The notes beneath the pieces are model-generated. The model was not told the DNA's origin and did not search any database. It saw only the letters and a list, made by a program, of their open reading frames with translations. 64,000 nt of DNA from Eremophila alpestris peregrina (Eukaryota; Chordata; Aves; Passeriformes; Alaudidae). Location of the stretch: positions 12,422,013-12,486,012 of the forward strand of contig WMCF01000023.1 in NCBI GenBank assembly GCA_009792885.1, written 5' to 3'. Shown here piece by piece: positions 10,495-23,100 of this stretch; positions within the stretch are counted from its first letter, which is position 1, and every line of letters starts with the position of its first letter. The position numbers were made by a program, and so were the translations under genes.

Positions 10495-10510
10495 GGGAGG
10501 GTGGGGAGGG
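10495..10510 (+). promoter_or_regulatory. G-quadruplex motif in IGF2 3' UTR
   Basis: GGGAGGGTGGGGAGGG: four G-runs with three single-base loops, the most stable class of predicted parallel quadruplex. It is on the sense strand, so it would form in the mRNA. Mammalian IGF2 mRNA carries a G-quadruplex next to its major 3' UTR cleavage site; equivalence here is inferred from gene and location, not alignment. Confidence 0.7.
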
Positions 10511-11323
10511 AAGGACAAGATAGCGAATACTGAACTTGAAATTTTAGCTTTTCGTTTTAGGAAAAGTGTGATAAATGTGTTTCTTTTCTCTTCTGAAATA
10601 TAGCTTGGTCATGACCATATGAGCTAGTTGGCTGTTAGTCATGTACACATATGCACGCACACACAGAATACATCGACACGCATCCTTTTTTTTTGTTTGA
10701 AAGAAACAAAAACAACACAACCACCGCAACTTAGACTAAAAGGGAACTGTTCTGGTGACAAAACTATTTTGAATGGTAAAGGTGTTGCCAGTTAGAACTC
10801 AAGGCCCTGCTCCTGCACGGACCCCCCTGTCCATGGAGACCCCCTGGACCCCCTGGAGCTTGGCTTCCTGAGCCACAGGGAATGTTGCTCGTGTCCTTGC
10901 TCGAGTGCCGATGGTCTAGCGAGCGAGCGGGCGGGCGGGCAGCCCTCACACCGAGCCCCTGCAGAAGCAGCAGTTCCACACCCTGCCATCTCCTTTTCCT
11001 TCTCTTGCCCTTTGCGTCCCTCTCGCCGGACCCTGGCGTCCCTGCCCCTCGCCCCCTGCCCTGCTCCCCTGGCTGCCCCCGCGGGGGCCCGCAGGAGGAG
11101 GGGCTGCCCCTGCCCCGGGGTGGCCGCAGGGCCGGGACTGCTGCATGGGATGGGGGGAAAGGCAAGTCTCTGGCTGGAGGCTCGGGACTCGGTGAGCTGA
11201 TGGGTTTGAGAGGTGGGCAGAGGGCTGTAAAATAGGTTGGGTTTAAAATAATATATATTATCTGTCTAGGAACCGTAAAAGGGGGGGAATCAATTACATC
11301 TCCCTAATATACTCTCACTTGCT

Positions 11324-11329
11324 AATAAA
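11324..11329 (+). promoter_or_regulatory. Poly(A) signal AATAAA
   Basis: Canonical hexamer followed 15-45 nt later by a U/GU-rich stretch (CTGTTAACCAGTTCTG, then TTGCTTTGTC). This makes a credible IGF2 3' end at about 11345. Confidence 0.55.
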
Positions 11330-11843
11330 ATGGGGACACTCTGTTAACCAGTTCTGTACTTGCTTTGTCTTATATATCCATACATTTAAAACATAAAAAA
11401 AAAAAGACTACTTGAATTGTATTCTATTTCGTGGTTTGGAGGGGAGGGCTAGGGGGCATCTCAAGAGGGGGAGGATTTTAATGTATAATCCTTTTGTTTG
11501 TTATTACCTTGCAATGTTGAGCCATGAAGCCTTTGTTTAAAAAAATGGCACTGCAATACACGACAAAGAAAATCCTTTATTTATTTTATTAAATATATAT
11601 GGAAAAGAATGAAAATCAGTCCAAATTAGGAAGGGGGGAAGGGAAGTGGGTGGAGTGGGAAGGCAGAATAAAAACAGAGAAATTGCAAATAATTGACTTT
11701 TTTTTTTTCCTTTTCATGTGTCTTTTTTTAAAAAAAACTTAGTTTTTATTTTTTAAAAAGAGAAGTAAAAGCTTTCCTGGATGCTTTGTACCAAAAAAGA
11801 AAAAATTAAAAAAAAAAGAAAAAAAAAGAAAACCTGTTAAGCA

Positions 11844-11849
11844 AATAAA
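11844..11849 (+). promoter_or_regulatory. Distal poly(A) signal AATAAA
   Basis: The hexamer is followed by a strongly U-rich stretch (11875-11910). This is the most likely distal end of the IGF2 transcript. Another AATAAA at 11667 lacks an obvious downstream element until about 11700. Confidence 0.5.
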
Positions 11850-12625
11850 TATCCATCCAGAATATGAAGCCTGACTTTTTCTTTTACTTTTTGTTTATTT
11901 TTGCTCCTGGGGTGTGAGTTGGGTGGGAAGAAGGCCACACCAAGAGCCACTCCCTGTGGAGGAAGAGAGTGTACTGCAGCTCCTCTTCTGGAGCTCAAAA
12001 CTGCAAGAGAGCGTGTGGTACCCTTAAACACAACCCTGAAACCTCAATCCTGTGGCAGATGCCCCCCTGAAACCCCCAGTCATCTGCCCAGTGATTCTTG
12101 GTGAGATCTGGGGTTTCCCAGCAGCTGTTGGGATTTACTTAGCATTTACCAGTTTGGGCAGTTCCCAGGGACCTTAAAGCTGATGGGGACTGAAGATGGC
12201 AAAAAAACCCAAAGAAATGTTGTGTCTAGGCTTGGTTTCCTGATGGAGTTTCTCTGGTTTCTTGGGGTAGATACAAAAAGCTTCTCTTTTTGTTTTTAGG
12301 AATCCCAAAGATCTGCCTTTCATCACATACAGCCATCATGCACCACTGCAGATAGGAGGTAAAACACTGCAGTTCCAGTTTGGTAATAGAGCAACTGTGG
12401 GTAAAACAGTGCCCAAGCATCCCTAATCTGGTAAATCAGTCTGACACCACAGTGGCTGTGCAGCCCCACTGGCATGGCCAAAGCCTCTCTCATGCTATGG
12501 GGTCCAAGCCCAACCTCCTCCCCTGGATGACTTGGACTGGAAAAGATCTTCCATCTCAAAATCGGAGTTGCTAATTTTGACAATTGGAAATACGTGTTTT
12601 AAATCAGTTTCTTTTTAAAATTTGC

Positions 12626-12631
12626 AATAAA
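12626..12631 (+). promoter_or_regulatory. Possible further-distal poly(A) signal
   Basis: AATAAA with a GU-rich stretch (TTTTGTGGTTGG) at 12674-12685. If used, the IGF2 3' UTR would be about 3.2 kb. Confidence 0.25.
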
Positions 12632-14130
12632 CAACAATAACAAAAAAAATTTCACTCAGTTTTCACTCATGGGATTTTGTGGTTGGTCAGGGAGGGTTTT
12701 GTACAGATGTAGGGATGACTGCTTCCTCTGGACATGTACTTTATTGCAGGTGGAGAAAGGATGTGTCTGCCTTTCTGACCATGTTCCAAGACCTGGCACA
12801 GGTTTCCTTCACATTAAAATGTGTCCCTACGAAGAGTGAGGACTGCTTTTATTGTGGCTTCTTTTCTGCTCTTTGTTGTGTATGCCACTGTCATGGGTGG
12901 TGTTTAGAGCTGATTAAAAAGCAAGAAAATCTTCAGCCAAATACCTTGCTGCATTCCCCAGGAAGGAAAGCAGCAAAGCTGGAAGCACCATAAGGGTGAT
13001 GATGATGTTTCGAAACCCTGCTGTTCAAAAACCCTCTTTTTTGCCTTATCCTGTCAGGAGTCACCGTGGGGCCAGACCAGAGCAGCTAATTTCTTTGGAT
13101 ATCAAGAGACTTCAAAATGTGCCATTTTGCCTTTTGGATTGCCTTTACTTGCAAGGAGAGGCAGAAGATGCCTCTGAGCATCATCCTGGCCAGAGGGTGG
13201 GAGTCTCGATGAAACTGGACCTTTGCTTTGTCTCAAGTATCTTCTGTTGCCAGCACAGGCTCTTTGCAAGGTGGCAGGTAAGTCATGGGCTTAGCCAGGG
13301 AATCTCAGACAGCAGGCTTGAGAACAAACCCAAGCCTGCCATGTTTTCTCAGACAGATGGGCAGAACTGGCTCTGATTTTTGCAATGATGCCTCTACATC
13401 CAGGCACAGCTCCAAGTGCTGAGCTGCTGGATTGCAGGAGCATGGGAGGCTGCAGCAGTGACTCTGGGGCAGTGATCCCTGGGGAGGCACAGCTGGCATG
13501 TCTGAGCTTCAATGCACCTCCACATCCAGCCCAGCTGGTCCAGGGACGTCCACCCACTGCTCTGCTGACATGCAAGAGGGTGGGGAGCCAAAGAATAGTT
13601 CCAGCAGAGAAGTCCTAAATGCTGCTTAGAGACCCAGGAACAACTGGGAAAGCTAACAGTGCATCCTAGCCCAGCCCCAGCTCTGGCCCCTGGCTTTTAG
13701 CATTATCATGTAGCTCTGCAGGCAGCAAAGGGCAAATGTTTTTTTGCATAAAACATCTCTTTGGAGGGCATTTTCCCAGGTGATACACAGAGGGATACTG
13801 GGAAAGCAGAAGGTCCAACTTGCTGTGTTGAAGTGGCCACAGTATTTTCAAGATATAGAAATCAGTGTCTCTGGATTTGTTTGGTCAAAAGGAAACACAG
13901 GAGAAAAAAAAATCACTAAACTACAGATACTTTTCCCTTTTCTTCCACATTTTACATTATTTCTTAGATTTTTTTTTTTTAATTCAGAATGCAGTTGAGC
14001 TGCTACCTAGCTTTCAGTGAGTTGTACTAGTGCCATCACAATAGACTGAGCCTCCAAACTGGTTCATCTGTATCTCAGAACAGTTTCATCCCTTCAATCC
14101 TGCCTGTTCTCAGGAGTCTTTAAGTGATGT

Positions 14131-14174
14131 ACCTCGCTGCACTAAATGAAGGACCTAGCTGCACCAGGTGAAGG
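14131..14174. repeat. 22-bp imperfect tandem duplication
   Basis: Two adjacent units of the form ACCTxGCTGCACxAxxTGAAGG, with four mismatches. Confidence 0.85.
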
Positions 14175-16203
14175 GGAAAAAACATGTTTGTTGTTTTTTT
14201 AAAATCACCTGATTTCTTTTTTGCATCTATAATTGTCCACTGATTTTTTACGTGGCTGTGAGGAGACCTGAGAAAGGTACTTTTGTACTATGGACCCAGA
14301 AGTAGGCAAGACTCAAATGCTTTCTGCACCTTTTGTGCTTTTCATTTATAAAATAAATGAAAACAATGCATCAATAAAGCAAAGGACTTCTAACAATCTC
14401 CTGGCAGCTGATAACTTTCCCCCTTCCACTTTATTTTCTAAAGAGCAGGTGAGTCATAAACTACCCCGAGGCTGAGGTAGCCCAGCAATTCCACCACTCC
14501 CAGTGCAGACAAAGGGGGAAGTCTGGTTTCCAAAGATAAACAAATCCCATATCCTAGGAGGGGTCTGTCGTTGCCACCAAGGTTCCAGCATTGGCCCTCC
14601 CTCCTCCAGGCTGCTAAAGGATGCTCTGACAGTCAGCAGGCAGTGTGCAGTGGCAGACATAACTTCAACCTGCTGGAGAGGCACAAGTCCTCACAGGAAT
14701 CTTGGCCTGCTTTGCTGCTTTGCTCCCAGCTGTGCACAACCCAAGGAATGCACTTGCTCATTAAAATCATGTCAGAGTTTGCAGAGAGCCCTGCGAGAGC
14801 CTCTTTGCCTGCCTTCTTCTTGTACCTGCCAACAGCAGACTGAAAGCTGAGGTTTCCAACCTGCCAGCCTCTGGCTCAGGGACCAGCAACAGTCTGAAGG
14901 CAGGAAATTTCTGAACTAGGCAGTGTTTTGACTTGGGCAGCATGGGAAGTCAAACTTGACATGCAAAATGGGCTGTTCTGGTCTTCATCTGGCTGCTTGC
15001 AGCTCTGGGTTGGGGTTTCCAGGACAGGCACAGCATGCAACAGTGATCAGAGGAGAGCCCCATGGCAGAACATCCATCTTCGTGTGTGTTCTGCAAAGGA
15101 CAACATGACACACAGCTTTGACCAGAAAGTATTAAGCATATCTCAGTTTTAGATGGAAAAAGACACTACTCAAATACCTGTGTAACTCACAGGTAGAGCA
15201 ACTGAGGTAAGTGCAGAATTTGCACCCTGTCACCAGCAGTAAAATACCTGTTTCACTTTTCAAAATTACTCGGAATTAATTCAGCTTAATGCTGACTTTT
15301 CATGCTCCCGCATCTTGTTCTTGAACACGCTTGTGCTTCTTTGTTGGCTAGCTTTAGAAAGAGCATAGTTCACAATTTTAAGTCCCTGAGGTGAAATGAT
15401 ACCAGTGACTACAATGTAAAACAATGTATTTGTATGCCTTTCCACGGGAGAAGTACTGGCACAGCCTCTTTGCCTCCCTGTCCCCCCAACAGTTTGTTTA
15501 AATGAAGGTCGTGCTCCTTCTGTGCAAGACCACATCCTTCAGCTGTGTTGAACTTGAAAGGAACTGATTTAGAAAGGCAGTCAAGAGCAGCCAGGGAGCT
15601 TATTACAAAGCTTGTCATTGCAAACAAATGTTATTTTAAAAAAATAATTTATTAATAGGCATCTTCCCCCAAAGCATCTTGTCTCATTTCCTCTACTGGC
15701 AGGCCCGTGGTGACTTTCCTCTTGGTAGACACCACTTCCTAAATACCAGATGAAGCCACCTAGGATCACACCTATTCCAACGGCAAATCTGTCTTCTCTC
15801 CCTGGATAGAGGAATCAACTCCCTCATTTCACCAAGCTGACAGAATTTTGGGCACACTTTTCTTAAGCTCCATGTGAGGAGCACAGAGACCTATGGTGTT
15901 TACCCCTCCAGCTTCTAGGACAGATTTCTCCCCATTATCCCCCCTCACTAAAAAAATAAAATCACAAGGAGCAGGAATTTTGGATACTTGATTGTCCTGT
16001 CTCAAGCCAGAAGGGCATACTGATAATGGTAATCTTTGTTTTCTTTGCAGCTGGGGCATAGCTGAAAAGGGAGGAAGGCAATTAAGAGTATATTAAGACT
16101 TCATCTTCCAAGACGTTGTTGCCTCTGTTCCTCCTCCCTGTCCCCTCTGTTCCCCGTGCAGAGCAGAGAAAGCAGCAAGAGTATGATTTCTCAAGGCCCA
16201 CGC

Positions 16204-16211
16204 TGACGTCA
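16204..16211. promoter_or_regulatory. CRE-like palindrome TGACGTCA
   Basis: A perfect 8-bp CREB/ATF site, followed 12 nt later by an A/T-rich TATTTATTTATG element. Perfect CRE palindromes are uncommon by chance in CpG-poor intergenic DNA, but no promoter is otherwise visible. Confidence 0.3.
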
Positions 16212-17399
16212 ATACGCAGGGTATTTATTTATGAAATCGAATCAAACAGTGGGGGAGAGAGGAGGAAGATGGACGCGCAGAGCCAGCAGCTGCCAAGTTA
16301 TAACAGAGCAGCAGTCTCCCAGTATTTTTCTGTCCTCTTCCTGGGGGAGGGATGAGATGATCAGAGCTTTGGAGGCCCAGGGACAGTGAGGCAGAAGAGA
16401 GGAAACAGTTGAGACAGGCTTAGCATCTAGAGCAGAGGAAAGGTGTGACAAGGAGAAATCATTGCAAGGAATATAGCCCATTTCGGATGCTGGGATACTC
16501 AGGTGTGGCCCTTATGCAGACACCTGATTTTAGACAGGCTCTGACCAGGGTCTAGCAGTCCTTTCCTCTCAGCCTTTTTAGTGTTTACACAGAAAATTCA
16601 GAGTTCCCAGCCTAATAAATAATGATGCCCCATCCTCGTTCTCTGTTTCAGACTCAGTCAGCAAAACGGCTGTTTGGGGAGCCCAGCCCTGAAGTTAACT
16701 TGAAGATTAATTTGCTTCTTGCAGTCAGTGAGAAACAGTTATTCAGAGTATAAATTTTGTCCACCAATATTACCATGTGCAGAAGCACAGAAAGATGAAA
16801 CTCAGAAAGGGAGAGCAGTTTTTTTTCTTTCCCAACAAGGATACAGGCACTGGTGCAGAGCAACCAGAATAGGGAGATAAAAGGAGCCTGAGGAGCACAA
16901 GTGATCGTGACAACATGATGCCCTTCAGCTTCAACTCTGGCAATCACTGGGAGAAGATGCCTTTGGGCATCTCTCACCATCCTGGAAGTCACACATGGAA
17001 ATGCAAATAAAAGTAGGTGAGGATGGCTTTTGTCTTTCTCTCACCTGCTCATGGCCAGTCGGTTAGCTTAGGATAGAGCTGGGCAGGAGGAGGAGGGAAA
17101 GTGAGAATGAAAATCAAATTCCCCCTCTTTAGCTCTCTGGGCTCCTCCAGGTTTATTATCGAAACCTTCCTGCATAGCTCCTCCCCCAGTCGGAGGAAAG
17201 CCTGCTGCATTGCATGAGGTGCAATTGAAGGAGCCCTGCAGACCTCCATGTTTATTTTTAAACCTCCTGCCTTTCCTGGGATTCCCCTGCTGACTTCCCA
17301 TTGCCTCGGATAAGAGGAGGTGATACTCTGGACGAATTTCTTCCTTTAAGGGAGAGACCTTGCAAGCAGCATCAAGGTGTCAGCCAGCCCCGAGTTTAT

Positions 17400-17800
17400 T
17401 GTTTTTCCAAAATAAGGGAAGAGAGACATGTTCTGGAGATCCGTTTACAAGTCGGAGTATCTCCCGTTATATAATGACACAAGTCTGGCTGCCAGCAAAT
17501 TGTTGCTCCGAGCAGGGAAAGACAATTAGCTCGCCTCTCAGGGCGGCGAGCGTGCACAATGCCGGCTTTGTGCCACCCTGCCACCGGCCCCGGCATGTGC
17601 AGGAGAGCCTGGCTCACACAGCATCTTCAGAGGTGGCAGAGGGAAGAGGGAAAGGAAAAATCCCCGTGCTCAGAGAGGCTGCGCCCGCGCCAGGGCGGGG
17701 ATCCTGCGGGGGCTGGGGGCGCCGGGGATGAAGCGCGTCTGTGAGCGCTTTCCTGTCCCGGCACTGAAGGGATGCCGGTAAATCGGTCGTCGCGCCACAG
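17400..17800. other. CpG-richer intergenic block
   Basis: CpG density is locally raised (GGCGGCGAGCGTGC, GCGCCCGCGCC, GGGGGCGCCGGGG, ATCGGTCGTCGCGCC) compared with the AT-rich flanks. Candidate enhancer or unannotated promoter; no gene model fits. Confidence 0.3.
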
Positions 17801-19769
17801 GGCAGAGACAGCTCTGACCCCTCTGCTGAAAATGGGGTGAGAAGCTTCGGTGTTTGGCTTCCCGCACTTCCTGGTGCGCTGATGGATTTAGGCTTTCGCT
17901 GAAACTCCTGGCGCTGCCTGCGGAGTCAGTGGAAAAATGTGACATCTAGAGATGGGAAATACCTAACCAGCTCAAAAATGTGCTCACTTAAAAGGGAGAG
18001 GAGGTTTCCAGGTGAACTTGCATTCCTGTCGTCAGTGGATGTGGATGGAAGAGGGGCTTTGGAAAATTCAGGCTCTGGTCTGTTTCAAGGCAGCCGGCAA
18101 TTAACGGCAGCTGGCTCCTGCTCAGACACGCACCTGGGCGAAAACAGGCTTCCAGAACTGCATACCTGGCCAGGGAGGAAGGACCTGCCCCTGCTGTCCC
18201 CTGGGCACCGTGGGGCAGGGACATGCCATGGAGCTGCACATGAAGAACATCTCTCAGCTCTCCTACATGCAACAGCCACCCTGGTTTCAGCAGGCAGTGA
18301 CGCATGGAGAGGAAAGATGGTCTGAAATAAAATACCCGATGTCGTCAACAGCCACAGATTAATTCAGTGAAATCGCTCTTTGCTGCAAGGAGTTAGTGAA
18401 AGAAAAACACTGGGAAGAGAATGCTGCCTGTGTGACAAATAAGGGTACACAGAGCTGTGTTTCGCAGGGGAAGTGTTGATAAACAACACTAAACCCTCAT
18501 GCTTCGGGGGAGCTAAGTGATGATAACTTGGGGGGCAGAGGGGACTTCTGCTAGCAGCTTGTTAGTCCCTGAACACGTTTACCTCATCCTCTACAGTGTT
18601 TAATTAAACACAGCACTGCTCTGAACCATTCAGGCGGTTTCTGCTTGCCTAGAAAAAGGTCCTTTGCAGAATTTTTTCTGTCAAGAGCATGACAAGAATC
18701 CTTATGTTAGTACCACTGGTTGGAAATATTATGTGTAAATCTGCACTGCAGATAAACAAGTGCATCCTCTGCTTGCAGAGCTCCCTCACGTTCATGTTCA
18801 TGAAGCACACCTGCTCTGCATGCCCATCACACAGGTTCCTGGGTGTCCAACCCATCCCTGTGGATGTCAGTAAAGCCCCAATGGCAACCACGTACATGCC
18901 TCTAAGACACAGTGCTACTCTCAGTCCAGCCCAGCAAAAACAGTTCCTTCTGGAAGTGAGTCATATTTCTTCATCTTTCGAACCACTTCAAGCAATTTGT
19001 CTTGCAGACTTTCTGACTACATTTACATAAAATGCATCCTTCCTTTCTTTCTATTCTTGGTTCCGTGCATGGGGTTATTTTAGATGGTGTGCTCAGAGGT
19101 CACTGTGACACACACACAGAGGGGAGAGCACGCTAGGCTTTTGGTAGGTTCTCTGTAATGTTTATGCAGGTGGCAGGCTCTTGGTTTCCCTGGGCACTCA
19201 CCATGGATTTACATGCCAGCACAATGACAGAAAAGGATAAGTTGCTGGTCACTGCCAGAAATGCCACAATGTTGTCTACAAAGTGCAGCTTGTAGACATG
19301 AATAACCTCACAAGACCCCTGGAAGAGAAGCTGGGAGTATGGGTTGCTGGCAAAACCGGGGAGGTGTAAGGGAGGATGGGATCATGGAAAGCTTCCAGGA
19401 ATGGCTTGTGCATGGTTAGGAACTGTTCCTGCCTGGAATTTGAGTGCAGGCTATTATTTATATTCTCAAAGCACTGCCAGTGCATGGTGCTTGCAGCATT
19501 AGAGCTAGAACTCAAACCCTGAGCAAGTTGGAGGCTTTCATTCACATCTGCAAGATGCAACAAGACCCTTCCGAGTCTGAAGGCAAACGAGGCTGGACAA
19601 TAAAATAACCCAAGTCCTTCACAAGTTCCTCCTTATGGTTTAGTGTCATTCCCAACTCAGCCAGGTATCTTCAGGTTGGAACAGGAATGACTGCGAGGTT
19701 TATGAGAGAGGTTTCTGGACTTGTGAGTGGCCTGGGAGCAAGGATGGATCAAGCTTTGCTGTCTCTTCC

Positions 19770-20165
19770 TGCATAAGAGCAGGCAGCATTATGTGAAATT
19801 AGTAGGAGACAGACTGAAAAACAAACAGAAGATGGCTCTTCATGCAACAGGCAGTAGGTCTGTGTATCTTCTTACCAAAGGATGTTGTGGATATGAGAAG
19901 CTTGTGTGGATTCAAGGAGAGTTCACGGAAGAGAAATCCTCTGAGAATTACTAAATACATAGAAACTCTATCTGGCTCAGGAAGTTCCTGAGCTGAAAAT
20001 AGTTGGAGTCGGGGAGAACACTGAGGGGAAGTATTGTACATGCTTGCCCTTGTTCTTACTCTCCCTAGGCTTCTACTCATGGGCTCTGTTGTGGTCTGGA
20101 TGTTAGGTTAGACAGACCTTTAGTCTGATCCAGTGGAGCTGGTTTTGTGTCCTTATGTAACTTCA
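19770..20165 (+). mobile_element. Old CR1 LINE 3' end, plus orientation
   Basis: Diverged match to the amniote CR1 tail known from turtles and crocodilians. Landmarks in order are 'gaccagacagactgaaaaacaaacagaagatg'-like words, 'aggatgttgtggatatgagaag', a region equivalent to 'gaaggacaggatactggg', and the signature AGACAGACCTTTAGTCTGAT, 'ccagtggagctgg', ending 'tccttatg'. Much older than the bird CR1 copies at 24.6 and 30.4 kb. Confidence 0.75.
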
Positions 20166-23100
20166 GATACAGAAAAGATGGGTTCTTGGATGGTTCCTTC
20201 CCAAAGCTCACCACCTTCAAGCACCCTCACCCACTGTTCACCACAGCTCAAGCACCATGCACACCTTTCTCCAGGCTGCATTTGACTGAGCAGCTGAAGA
20301 TCCTGACTGCTGGCAGGCAGATTTTTTTTGAACAGCCTAAGGCTTGAGTGCCTGAAATACGCTCACTCTTGGGGTTTGATGTTATCAAGTGTTTGGCAAT
20401 AATATGAATGTCAGTCACTGCTACCTCTCTCACCTCCTTGATGCTCTATTTGTTCCCATCTTAGCAAAGAGTGTCAAAACTATTCTGAACCTGACTGTTT
20501 GTTTGCAGTGAATTATAATTCTGCTCTGGTCAACACTTGGTACTAGGTTTGGCTATGGAAATTGAGTCCCTATTGACATCTTTGTTAAAAATTGCTGAAG
20601 CTGCCAAGATATGTAAATCTGCACATATCTCAGATGAACTGCTTTGGGACTTTATTCATCCTACTTGGGATATGTTTTAAAAGCTTTATTTGTAGCGATA
20701 ACATTCAGAGCCTTTCTCACCTCTCTCTTCCCTGAAAAACAGTATTTGAAAGATGAGTCTTTGAATAACAACCAAGTGGCCTTGTTAGGCTTCCCTTCAC
20801 CTCTTCCCAGCTGCTCTCCTGTCCTGGGTCTCTCACTATGGCTTTGAGAAACTGGTGTAAATTAAAAGCAAGAACAGCAGTGACCTCTGAAGGAGAATTA
20901 GGAAAAAAATGGTCTAGGAAAAAAAGGAAGAACATGAGAAAATACATATACCTGTAGCTTGATGACCCTCTTCTCTCTCCCAGACAGTTAGAGGGAGAAG
21001 CATGCATGGCTACAGAGAGAACTATCTTCTGAGACAAATACACGATGATTTTTGGGATTTCATAGCAAGCCATCTGTTGTGGAAACAAAACCCCTAGCTC
21101 TCTTGCAGTTAAAAACTTGCTGAGGTCGATGATGTCCAAGTATCAGCATGTTTGCAGCCCTGCAGAGATTACTTGATGCAGAATTATGGTCCTAACTTTG
21201 CCATCCTTTTTGTCACACCAACTGTGGATCCCCACTGAGGAAGCTTCAAAATTAGCCAAGCACCACTTGCAGATCTCCAAAAGTGGACTACTGTCACAAT
21301 GGGTGTAGTGGGATTCTTGCCTTGGGTGACATTCACATTATTGATACTACCATTACTTTTTGCTGCTGCTCAAATAATGGTAGGACCTATTCTTAGCAGC
21401 ATGGACCCTAATGTTTAAGGAAAAAAAAAAAAAAAAAAGCAGACAAAAATCCACCCCTTTGTGAGCCATTTCCACAACAATAACTTGTAGCAGGGAGGAA
21501 AGAGAGTAGGCCAAAATATGTAGCCCTCTTCACCAAATAAGGGCCCTTGTAAGGGCAGGCGCCAAGAGCTGCAAGGCTTAGGAAGGACAGGGAGGGCTTT
21601 GGAGTGGAAGAGTGAATCAGCATGGCCATCAGGTCACACCCACATGAATAATACCTCTCACTTCCCTTGAATTGTACATTGTAATAAAGACCTAGCTGCC
21701 TTTTTTTGACATTCCAGAGTCTGCCTGAGAAGACTCAGATGTGAAATTAGGTTTCCTGTACCTTAATAGATTAATTTAGTTTAAAGTAAAAATGAGGGCG
21801 CATGTACTGCCAGGAGTCAAGAGGCCTCAAATGACATATGTCTCTCTTTTAATGCTATTCTTTTTTTGGTGCGCGTACTTCATGAATCTAAACATTTATC
21901 AAAATGTCTTTTCTTGAAAATTTCTCCTAAGTTTTAGAAGTTTACCACTAAATAGAAACCTCACTTGGGTGAGTGCCATGTGCAAAACCAAAGGTGATCA
22001 TGTTGCCAGCTGCTCAGCTTCTTGGGACCTCGTGGAGGCACTTCCATACCAGTAGGGAAATATCAACTCCTTCTTTTGTTGTCCTTGAAGTTTTCTGTCT
22101 TAACAGCTGTGCTTGCCCATAACACATCTGCTCACCTGCCTTCCTTCTGAGCATCTGAAGGACAATCCCTGGCTTGTGTTATTCTTCCAGTGTGCCTCAT
22201 GGTAGGAAAGATGCAGAGTCTGTATCTTAACTACTACAGGATATTACAGCAGGGATGGGACTGTACTGCCACTAGAGAATTGCAAACACCTCGCTCTGAA
22301 ATGGGATGTTTTCCTTCAGAGGCCCGTAACAGGATTCCCTTCTCACAGAGGGAACATCGATGGGAATTTCCCTGGTGACTGTGAGTACACCATCTTTATC
22401 TGAAAGTACCTCAAGATAAATTTTTCCATGGAAAAGTTTTCCCTGTGACCTAGTGAAGGCTGTTAAGTGTCTCGGACAGTCCTGGCTGAACTTTCTTACG
22501 CTTTTAAGTTCTGTGCTGCTGAAAGAAGCGTTTGCAGTTTTGCCACAAGATTAGCTCTGTCCCCTTAGTGTTAAAGACACATGATTGGCAGGAGATTGCT
22601 GTGCCCAGTTAAAAATGAGCATTTATTATTGCTCACTTCACTCAGAGAATACCAGCTTTTCAGACAAGATACAATGAGAAAAATATGGAAGAAAAGTTGT
22701 ATAGATATTAGGGTTGTTGAGTGCAGAGTAAACAGACCAGATCAAAATCTTCTTCAGGTCCAGATGCCTTATTGCCCTCCCATTTGCAAGTAAGCAGTTT
22801 AAAAAAAACATTTAAGTCAAAATTAGTGCCAACTCTGCTTCATGGGCAAAAGCCTATGGCATGAGGCCTTTCTGGATTTTCCATGCCTCTAAAGATCTAA
22901 ATAATCTGATGGTACCCTCAAATACCAGGAGTCATAAGGCATGTCACCCATTTTTCTGCCATCTTCTTTTTCACCTGTAAATCCATGCCACATCCAACAA
23001 CTCCATGATAAGACTGGGAGTAGACAGAAGGCTCTTTTCATGAAATCTTATAAACAAATCTGAAGCCTTGTTTATTCCACCCACTCTGTATTTTGGGAGG

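Larger units (their letters stand above)
9455..11870 (+). other. IGF2: IGF2 3' untranslated region (distal end uncertain)
   Basis: The UTR starts after TGA. The end depends on which poly(A) signal is used: AATAAA at 9926, 9968, 11324, 11667 or 11844, with a further one at 12626. The signals at 11324 and 11844 are followed by U- or GU-rich sequence, as working sites usually are. Notable parts: CpG-rich start (9500-9660), T28 tract (10000-10027), purine tract (10198-10280), AT palindromic run (10341-10370), G-quadruplex motif (10495-10510) and GC-rich block (10900-11120). Mammalian IGF2 also has a long 3' UTR with a G-quadruplex beside an endonucleolytic cleavage site. Confidence 0.75.
11870..19765. 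other. Noncoding flank downstream of IGF2
   Basis: No ORF here resembles a known protein. Contents: a 22-bp imperfect tandem repeat (14131-14174), a CRE-like palindrome (16204-16211) within a distinctive block at 16.1-16.4 kb, and a CpG-richer block at 17.4-17.8 kb. Otherwise I see only unremarkable single-copy DNA. Confidence 0.6.

Noticed and set aside
19727..19954. 75-codon ORF at 19.7 kb
   Set aside because: It falls inside the old CR1 3' region; no protein family fits.
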